From the IMG/VR virus record IMGVR_UViG_3300030419_006873, positions 1 through 20,622 of that record: a stretch of DNA of 20,622 nt; one strand, given 5' to 3'. Shown here one piece after another: positions 15,118-20,622 of the stretch; position 1 is the first letter of the stretch, and each line of letters opens with the position of its first letter. The notes beneath the pieces are model-generated. The model searched no databases, was not told where the DNA came from, and saw nothing but the letters and a program-made list of their open reading frames with translations. A program made the position numbers and the translations under genes. The stretch is from a virus.

Positions 15118-15633
15118 ATGGCAGACCCTAAAAACAAATGGTCTCAACCGGCTGCCCCGCCGCCTCCCATGTTTTTTGGGAAGAACGAGCGGGACCTTGT
15201 AAAACAAGTTAATGATGAGCTAGCCGAGCGCGTCGTTGGGCAAACAATAGCTTATTATGCGGTGAGCATGCCGGACACTAATTTTAATACCACTTATGGC
15301 GAAGCAATCGATAAAGTAACGCTTCCTCCTGTACGTGTTTACGCATATGTGATTGTTGACAACGAACAGACAAACGAAAAATATGGTTATGACTATCAAT
15401 CTAAACTCACTGTTAACTTTCATCGCCGCCGCCTAGTAGAAGACCAGGATCTATATGTTCGTCCTGGCGATTTTATTCAATATGGCGAGTTGTTTTATGA
15501 GATTGTAAAAACTTATAATGACACCAGATACTATTTTGGCCAGGTTGAGCATAAATTTCAAGTAAGTGCAGAGTGTGTTCGCGCGCGGAGAGGTCTATTT
15601 AGAGTTAAAGAAGCTATAACTAGACCTACGTAG
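15118..15633 (+). CDS. neck protein, T4 gp14-like (first paralogue)
   Basis: This is a 171-residue protein. The order of features (LVKQVNDELAERVVGQTIAYY, YGEAIDK, LTVNFHRRRLVED, RPGDFIQYGELFYEIV, YYFGQVEHKFQVSAE) parallels gp14 neck proteins of T4-like phages: a Y-x-YGE loop, a strand ending in RR, a GD-x-I-x-Y...(F/Y)EI segment and a GQ-strand. gp14 closes the head-tail connector with gp13. Identification is by pattern, not by search. The N-terminus is Pro-rich (PAAPPPPMFFG). A near-duplicate follows 14 bases downstream with a fibre domain added. By hand alignment the two differ at roughly 37 of 171 positions. Confidence 0.7.
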   Translation: MADPKNKWSQPAAPPPPMFFGKNERDLVKQVNDELAERVVGQTIAYYAVSMPDTNFNTTYGEAIDKVTLPPVRVYAYVIVDNEQTNEKYGYDYQSKLTVNFHRRRLVEDQDLYVRPGDFIQYGELFYEIVKTYNDTRYYFGQVEHKFQVSAECVRARRGLFRVKEAITRPT

Positions 15634-15647
15634 GAGGGGACACATCA

Positions 15648-17231
15648 ATGGCGGATCCTAAAAATAAGTGGACAAGACCAGCTGCGCCTCCCCCTCCGAT
15701 GTTTTTCGGGGAAAAAGAACGCAACCTTGTAAAGCAAGTTAACGACGAACTAGCCGAACGCGTTCTTGGCCAGACGATTGCTTATTATCCTATAAGCATT
15801 GAAGAATCTAATTTCAATGACATTTATGGCGAAGCGCAGGAGAAGGTCTCGCTACCTCCTGTGCGCGTGTTTGCCTATGTTGAGGTAGAGAATGAGCAAT
15901 CAAATGCGAAGTATGGATATGAGTACCAGACAAAACTAACAGTTAATTTTCACCGACGCCGATTGGTGGAAGATCAAAACCTGTATGTGCGCGTTGGTGA
16001 TTTTATTCAATACGGGGATTTTTTTTACGAGATTGTTAGAACGTATAATGATACGCGTTATTATTTTGGGCAAGTAGAACACAAATTTCAAATTAGTGCC
16101 GAGTGTGTCCGTGCGCGAGACGGTGTATTCCGGGTGATGCCTTCGGTCGATCGGCCGACCCTGACGCAGGAGGAGGCAACGGATGCTTCTAATCCAGCAC
16201 CCCGGGCTGCCCCATATCCTCCGCTCGCAGCCACATACATAACTCTCACAGCGGACACAAAGCTTCCCAACGAGAGGGTCCTAACAGCTGGAGCTGGTAT
16301 CTCCCTTACCGACAGCGGCCCGGGCAATGCGTTGACCATTGCTGCCAGTGGTCAAAATGCCGTCGGCCCCACAGGCTCCCTACAATTCCAACAGGGTGGT
16401 GGCTCTTTTACTGGAAGTGCTAATTTAACTTTTCTTTCCTCTAGTGGGCGCCTGGGAATCAATACGGATGCACCCTCGCACTCTTTAACCATTATTGGAG
16501 CCCTGTCTGCTTCGAGCGACGCGTTTTTTGGGGGAGATGTAACGATCGCCGGCACTCTTATCGGCGGTTCGCCCCTCAAGATCTCGGGATCCATCAATAT
16601 TGTTAACTCTGTGGGCACTATTACAACTGTGCTGGGTTCGTCTAGTCTGGGTACGGGGGTACTGAGTTCTTCTCTTAATCTTGCAGATGTTATTAGTGCT
16701 AGTTATATTCACATTGCGAGTGCCTCTGCGGGAACAGGCGCATCAGCATCGAGCTATTTAGCCCTAGATTCAAACAACAATATAATTCTAACATCTTCTA
16801 CTGGCACAGGGGGAGGTGGCTCCGCAAATGCTCAGGGCCCAGTGGGATCTCTTCAGTTTCAGACCGGCTCCGGAGGCATTAGTGGGTCGGCCGCGGTTCT
16901 GTATGATTTTAGCAACAACCATCTTACTATTGATGGGGGATTAATTCACAGTCGCGCTGCTATCTCAACTGTGAGCTATACCGCCTCGGCAGCAAATTAT
17001 ATTTTGGGCGTCACCACTGTGCCTACAAATATTCTTTTTGATGCCACTACGTGTGTTACAGGGCAGGTAATGGTAATAAAAGATGAAACCGGCAACGCCT
17101 CCGGAGCAAATTTAATTTCTCTTAATGCATCGGGGTCCCAAACGATAGATGGTAATAGTTCTGCATACATAGAGTCACCCTACGGTTCAGTGTTGTTATA
17201 TACCGATGGCGCTGATTGGTTTATTTACTAA
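15648..17231 (+). CDS. gp14-like neck protein fused to fibre-like domain (second paralogue)
   Basis: This is a 527-residue protein. Residues 1-170 are a close copy of the preceding gp14-like protein. Residues 171-195 are a Pro/Ala linker (NPAPRAAPYPPLA). The rest is Ser/Gly/Ala/Thr-rich, fibre-like sequence with two copies of a GSLQFQ-x-GxGG-x-GSA motif (243 and 400), a SSGRLGINTDAPSHSLTI unit, and a C-terminal module with SGSQTIDG and ESPYGSVLL (about 491-527). The start is supported by TAGGAGGGG. In T4 the separate protein fibritin (wac) attaches whiskers at the neck; here a neck-like domain carries its own fibre. That role is inference, but the fusion is unbroken in sequence. Confidence 0.78.
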   Translation: MADPKNKWTRPAAPPPPMFFGEKERNLVKQVNDELAERVLGQTIAYYPISIEESNFNDIYGEAQEKVSLPPVRVFAYVEVENEQSNAKYGYEYQTKLTVNFHRRRLVEDQNLYVRVGDFIQYGDFFYEIVRTYNDTRYYFGQVEHKFQISAECVRARDGVFRVMPSVDRPTLTQEEATDASNPAPRAAPYPPLAATYITLTADTKLPNERVLTAGAGISLTDSGPGNALTIAASGQNAVGPTGSLQFQQGGGSFTGSANLTFLSSSGRLGINTDAPSHSLTIIGALSASSDAFFGGDVTIAGTLIGGSPLKISGSINIVNSVGTITTVLGSSSLGTGVLSSSLNLADVISASYIHIASASAGTGASASSYLALDSNNNIILTSSTGTGGGGSANAQGPVGSLQFQTGSGGISGSAAVLYDFSNNHLTIDGGLIHSRAAISTVSYTASAANYILGVTTVPTNILFDATTCVTGQVMVIKDETGNASGANLISLNASGSQTIDGNSSAYIESPYGSVLLYTDGADWFIY

Positions 17232-17235
17232 ATAA
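17221..17235. repeat. perfect AT-rich palindrome over the stop codon
   Basis: TTATTTA-C-TAAATAA is a perfect inverted repeat with a one-base centre that includes the TAA stop of the neck-fibre gene. Both arms resemble half of a T4-type late promoter (TATAAATA) without matching it. It could be a weak binding site or chance AT-richness. Confidence 0.4.
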
Positions 17236-17390
17236 GTTGAAATATATTTCTCTTTTCTACGTCTAAGGACCTATATGTAACGAGGCATATGTGGGTGTAT
17301 AATTGTTTCCTGCTCCTCCGATAGCGGTACACCCTTTGTTTTGTATGGTTTTAACGCTGCCTCGGTCATTTTACAAGGAGGATTTTAAAA
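17232..17390 (+). promoter_or_regulatory. 159-base leader before the 731-residue protein gene
   Basis: This is the longest gene-free stretch of the window. It holds TATAAT at 17298-17303 without a convincing -35 box, and a perfect 7-base inverted repeat GGGTGTA (17293-17299)/TACACCC (17328-17334) followed by TTTGTTTTG. That repeat could be a weak terminator of the upstream operon, although its 28-base loop is long. A very strong SD (AAGGAGG) precedes the ATG at 17391. Together these suggest a separately transcribed unit. Confidence 0.4.
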
Positions 17391-19586
17391 ATGGCATATA
17401 AATTTCAATTGGGTCAGGCAATTCTGTCCGGCGCATTGCAGCAAGAAGGCAATGTTGTCGTAGAGAATGAAGCTGGCTCTACAGTAGGACATATCCTACA
17501 ATCTGGTATTATTTCCGGTTCGGGACAGCTCCAGGGTGCGTCGGTCGACGTCGACGGCGCTGTTGATGGTAAGGACGGCTTTAAGGTCGATGGCACAGCT
17601 ATTGTCGATTCGGCCCGCGCAGTCAGTAACGTAACAAGCATTGACGGCTCTGGTGATCTGACAATGGGTACCATCACAATGACAAATTTCTCTGTCGGCG
17701 CTGCTGGCGCTCTCAGTGCCGCCTCGGTCGTCTCCAGAGCCACAGTCAGTGGTTCGGGACAGCTCCAGGGTGCTTCCGTTGGTGTTGATGGTGCGGTTAC
17801 AGCCGGAACTTCGTTCATCATCGGCTCTGCCGACTTGAATGAAGCCGATATGGAGAAGCTTGACGGTATTACTAATGGTACTGCTGCGGCTTCCAAGGCT
17901 GTTGTTTTGGATGCTGCGAAGGATATCACTGGTATTAACAACCTGACTGCTTCGTACTTCTCTGGCGACGGTTCTGGCATCACCAACATCAACGTTTCTA
18001 ACCTTGATGCTGTTGGCTCTGACACCCAGGTACAGTTCAACCAGAATGGTGAGTTCGGCGCAAACGCCAACTTCACTTATGATGGCTCGGGCTCTCTTTC
18101 AGTCTCGACCAACTATAGTGTCGACAGCGGTGGTACTGTGACTATTGGTAGCACTTCTATTGATGAGACCGCGTACGCTCAGATTGGTGGCATCACTGCC
18201 GGTACAGCCGCAGCCTCTAAGGCTGTTGTTCTTGATGCGAGTCTAGACGTCAGCGGTTTCCGTAACGTTTCGGGCTCCGGCAACGGTAAGTTCCGGAGTG
18301 TATACGCCGCTGACCTTACACAGGGTCGTCTTGTCACAGCTGGAACATCAGGTCTTCTCGAAGATCAGGCTGCTCTGTACTATGATGATTCACGCGAGGA
18401 CGGCTTCCTTGAATTGTATGTTAGCTCCAGTGCTTCTGGTAGCGTTGGGATCGGCGATGGTATTATCGAACTTTACAATGCAGATGACGACGTTCTTTTT
18501 GTGGCGTCCGACTATGACGCCTCCATCGCTGAGTCTGGGCTCTTCATTGGAGACCAAGCCGCCCCTGCTGCAGTGCTTGCATCAGGGGACGTCATGGTGT
18601 TCCTCGATGGCGACGACGACGATCGGCTAAAGAAGGAGAGCATTGACGATATTGCTACTCTCTTTGCGGGTACAGGTCTTGCAGCTGCTTCTGCAGTTCT
18701 AAGCCTTGATCTCAATGAGTTGACTGCTGCCAGTGTTGACGTCGCTGCCGATAGCATTGCTATCATCGACGCCAACGACAGTAACGGTACTCGCAAGGAA
18801 AGCATTGCTGATCTCATGTCCGCTGTGGCCGGCGAGGGTCTCAAGGCTAGTTCCGGTGCTTTGGCGCTTGATTTCTCTGAGGTCACCACCGGCTCCATCG
18901 CCGCAGGCGATTCGCTCATTTTTGTTGACTCGGATGGCTCCAATGTCACTCGGTCTGATACCATTAATGATCTAGCTACTTTGATGGCTGGTAACGGTCT
19001 CGGGGCGAGTAACGCTGTCCTTGCTGTTCAGGTGTCCGGTGCGCTTGCTGTGGCAGACGATTACATTGGTATTCCGGCTTCTTTTGCTGGAACCGGTCTT
19101 GCGCCTGACGTTAGCAATAACTGGATCGGGAGCTTGAGCCTTGACCTCAACGAGTTGGGTGCTCTTGGTAGCGCTGGAGTGGTTGCGGCTGATCAGCTTG
19201 CATTTGTTGATGCCACGGACAGTAGCACGAAGAAGGTTACAATGGCCAACTTCCTCAGCAGCATTGCTGGCGCAGGTGTTAGTGTTTCGAATGGTAAGTT
19301 GATTACTGAGGGTGGTGCCGTGCAGGAAGTTAAGACAGACAACCTCACGCTAAAGGAAGGTTATAACTACATGACCGGCTCTGCAGCGCTCACGTTGACA
19401 CTTCCCGCCTCTCCGAGCGCTGGTGACATTGTTCATGTGAAGGCTGGTAATCTTAGTGGAGTTGCCGTTACAATCACGGGCTCAGGCGCGCAGGTAATGG
19501 ATGGAGAATCTTCTATTCTTCTGGAATCCCCTTATGCTGCTGTGTCCCTGGTATACATGACTACTAATAAGTGGAACCTCGTCTAG
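17391..19586 (+). CDS. 731-residue repetitive virion protein (abundant appendage/structural protein candidate)
   Basis: This is a large Ala/Ser/Gly/Asp/Val-rich protein with several internal repeats. SGSGQLQGASV-x-VDGAV occurs twice near the start. Two copies of a GITxGTAAASKAVVLDA unit follow, then a fibre motif DTQVQFNQNGEFG (211). From about residue 400 there are four copies of a 50-95-residue unit (near 400, 454, 507 and 601) with the pattern D-x-(I/L/V)-x-F/I-x-D...(K/R)-x-(S/T)-(I/M)...AG-x-G(L/V). The C-terminal module (SGAQVMDG, ESPYAAV, about 695-731) matches the end of the neck-fibre protein. A strong SD, an isolated leader, a downstream terminator and biased codons (18 of 19 Lys are AAG) suggest high expression. 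No enzyme motif is visible. It is not recognised as a major capsid protein. Confidence 0.85.
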   Translation: MAYKFQLGQAILSGALQQEGNVVVENEAGSTVGHILQSGIISGSGQLQGASVDVDGAVDGKDGFKVDGTAIVDSARAVSNVTSIDGSGDLTMGTITMTNFSVGAAGALSAASVVSRATVSGSGQLQGASVGVDGAVTAGTSFIIGSADLNEADMEKLDGITNGTAAASKAVVLDAAKDITGINNLTASYFSGDGSGITNINVSNLDAVGSDTQVQFNQNGEFGANANFTYDGSGSLSVSTNYSVDSGGTVTIGSTSIDETAYAQIGGITAGTAAASKAVVLDASLDVSGFRNVSGSGNGKFRSVYAADLTQGRLVTAGTSGLLEDQAALYYDDSREDGFLELYVSSSASGSVGIGDGIIELYNADDDVLFVASDYDASIAESGLFIGDQAAPAAVLASGDVMVFLDGDDDDRLKKESIDDIATLFAGTGLAAASAVLSLDLNELTAASVDVAADSIAIIDANDSNGTRKESIADLMSAVAGEGLKASSGALALDFSEVTTGSIAAGDSLIFVDSDGSNVTRSDTINDLATLMAGNGLGASNAVLAVQVSGALAVADDYIGIPASFAGTGLAPDVSNNWIGSLSLDLNELGALGSAGVVAADQLAFVDATDSSTKKVTMANFLSSIAGAGVSVSNGKLITEGGAVQEVKTDNLTLKEGYNYMTGSAALTLTLPASPSAGDIVHVKAGNLSGVAVTITGSGAQVMDGESSILLESPYAAVSLVYMTTNKWNLV
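17517..17773 (+). repeat. 23-base exact direct repeat pair within the 731-residue protein gene
   Basis: The 23-base segment at 17517-17539 recurs exactly at 17751-17773, 234 bases (78 codons) later and in frame. It encodes the GSGQLQGA segment of the first protein repeat. Because synonymous positions are identical, the duplication is recent, has been gene-converted, or is kept by codon constraint. Confidence 0.85.
18588..19315 (+). repeat. four imperfect protein-level tandem repeats
   Basis: Units begin near codons 400 (DVMVFLDGDDDD), 454 (DSIAIIDANDSN), 507 (DSLIFVDSDGSN) and 601 (DQLAFVDATDSS). Each continues to an AGxGL/V-like turn and a LxLDLNEL-like strand. The third copy carries an extra insert of about 40 residues (SGALAVADDYIGIPASFAG and on). 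The regular spacing suggests a repeated beta-module along a shaft. Similarity is at protein level; the DNA copies have diverged. Confidence 0.72.
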
Positions 19587-19621
19587 TCTAAGACTGGCTG
19601 GTTTATCCTGCTAATAATTTT

Positions 19622-19652
19622 GGGGGCCCCTCGAAAGGGGGGCTCCCTTTTT
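19622..19652 (+). terminator. strong rho-independent terminator
   Basis: An 11-base-pair GC-rich stem (19622-19632 with 19637-19647, two G-T wobbles) with a GAAA tetraloop is followed directly by five T residues. It lies 35 bases after the stop of the 731-residue protein gene and before the next fibre gene, so it ends that gene's transcript. Confidence 0.93.
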
Positions 19653-19693
19653 AGTTTGAGACAACTATTTAAGGAAGCAGGAGTGTTAGCAAG

Positions 19694-20622
19694 ATGCCGA
19701 TAATAAACAAAGGCTGGGCGTACGTCAGTAGCTCAATGGCCACCACCGACCCGGGCGGTAACGATACCAATATTCAATTTAACAACAACGGGTCCTTCAG
19801 TGGCTCAGCCCTTCTTATAACGGACGGCTCCGGTTCTCTTTCGGCATCTCTCAATATTTCGGCCTCTTCTTTCTATGGTGACGGCTCTAATTTAACAGGT
19901 CTTACCGCCAGCGCTGTCAATGTTGCTGACGGTCCGGAATACTCTATCCAGTTCCGACGAGATGATCCTATTAGTGGAGAGATCTCGGGATCTCAGAATC
20001 TTAAATTCATTAGCAATAATCAATTAAACCTTACTGGCGCCATGCATGTTAAGGATTCGGCGGCTACGGCTACGGCGGACCCTAACTATGCCGATATAGT
20101 TGTCGCCAAGAACGGTACAGCCGGGGTTAGTGTATTGTCTTCCGATGGTACTTCGGCCGCTCTCCTCCTCGGATCCCCCACAGATACCTCCGCATCCCAG
20201 CACCTTTATGCGCCGGCTGCCAACTATTCTCAAATTGGTCATGCCCGCGCCGGCGGCTATGTTACGTTGACCAGTGGCGATAGCCAAGAAGTTCTTCGCT
20301 TAGATGCCAACCAGCATGTAACTGCATCTGGAGACATTACTGCTAGCGGACACATTTCTGCCTCTAGTTTTACGGGCCAGATATTTTATGGAAGTGGTGC
20401 CGGCCTCACCAACACCACCATTCCTTCTAATGCAACCGATAATCAGGTATTAATCGCCTCTAGTGGCTTTATCAATGCGAACCCGGCGAACGCAAGCCTC
20501 ACAAGCGACCGTTTTGATATAGGCAGCAGCGGCTTTATTTCCGCGATGACTGGCGCGCTGCATGTGACCGGCGCAGGGATGGTAGGCAATGACAGTTTGT
20601 TCACAGTTAGCGGCCGCGACTA
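19694..20622 (+). CDS. fibre-like virion protein, 3' partial
   Basis: The ATG at 19694 opens a frame of 309 codons that runs off the window end. GCAGGAG lies about 10 bases upstream and CTATTTA about 30 bases upstream. The protein starts MPIINKGWAYVSSSMATTDPGG, then carries the fibre motif TNIQFNNNGSFSGSALL (about 25-41), SSFYGDGSNLTGL and a second SFTGQIFYGSGAGLTNT. These are typical of phage tail-fibre or spike shafts. The composition is Ser/Ala/Gly/Thr/Asn-rich. It shares motifs with the three other fibre-like genes. Its C-terminus, which would hold any receptor-binding or chaperone domain, is outside the window. Confidence 0.8.
   Translation, partial: MPIINKGWAYVSSSMATTDPGGNDTNIQFNNNGSFSGSALLITDGSGSLSASLNISASSFYGDGSNLTGLTASAVNVADGPEYSIQFRRDDPISGEISGSQNLKFISNNQLNLTGAMHVKDSAATATADPNYADIVVAKNGTAGVSVLSSDGTSAALLLGSPTDTSASQHLYAPAANYSQIGHARAGGYVTLTSGDSQEVLRLDANQHVTASGDITASGHISASSFTGQIFYGSGAGLTNTTIPSNATDNQVLIASSGFINANPANASLTSDRFDIGSSGFISAMTGALHVTGAGMVGNDSLFTVSGRD

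Noticed and set aside
17289-17324. 11-codon frame (MWVYNCFLLLR) in the leader before 17391
   Set aside because: It is very short with a weak SD, and it overlaps the inverted repeat. It could be a leader peptide, but there is not enough to list it.
17414-18076. Long open frame of 220 codons on the - strand opposite the 731-residue protein gene
   Set aside because: It is a shadow caused by the biased, repetitive codons of the + strand gene. It is unusually rich in Pro, Ala, Ser and Thr, has no credible RBS, and lies wholly inside a real gene.
17391-19586. Assignment as major capsid protein (gp23) because of apparent high expression
   Set aside because: The repeats and composition are those of a fibre or shaft protein, and no HK97-fold capsid signature is visible.

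Overview
The window is a piece of a tailed, T4-like (contractile-tail type) bacteriophage genome, most like the T4-related myoviruses of aquatic bacteria. The evidence is direct: a gp17-type terminase large subunit, a gp20-type portal, a gp21-type prohead protease, a gp46/SbcC-type recombination ATPase and several fibre-like virion proteins lie in tightly packed, mostly overlapping genes, all on the + strand except one. Strong Shine-Dalgarno sequences point to a bacterial host that uses standard SD initiation, but the host cannot be named from this sequence.

Layout. (1) 1-2183: the end of a gp46/SbcC-like gene, open at the left edge, and a possible 19-residue peptide. (2) 2184-2891, - strand: a J-domain-like co-chaperone, the only reverse gene. 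(3) 2933-3994: three overlapping small membrane or envelope proteins (holin-like size, TM plus coiled coil, signal peptide plus C-terminal TM) that resemble a lysis or envelope cassette without an endolysin. (4) 3987-6296: a 769-residue fibre/adhesin with a C1q-like C-terminal domain, followed by small conserved-looking proteins, one with a four-cysteine zinc-ribbon pattern. (5) 6991-14442: the packaging and head module (unknown protein, terminase, portal, three unknown proteins, a small membrane protein, protease, scaffold-position protein). (6) 14452-14673: a basic protein that reads as ribosomal protein bS21, inside the head operon. (7) 14716-20622: virion proteins, including two tandem gp14-like neck paralogues. 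The second paralogue is fused to a long fibre-like tail. A monocistronic, codon-biased 731-residue repeat protein follows, ending in a strong intrinsic terminator, and then a further fibre-like gene is cut by the right edge.

How they fit together. Terminase, portal, protease and scaffold-position proteins build and fill the head. The gp14-like proteins would close the neck. The fused fibre, the 731-residue protein and the last gene share a recurrent Gln-Phe-Asn/Gly/Ser motif, and two of them share a C-terminal module. This suggests a related family of appendage proteins, possibly a neck-whisker system built differently from T4 fibritin. The phage bS21 copy could bias host ribosomes towards late phage mRNAs.

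No major capsid protein, tail sheath, tail tube, tRNA, CRISPR array, integrase or insertion sequence was recognised. No gene-free stretch exceeds 300 bases; the longest is 159 bases (17232-17390).
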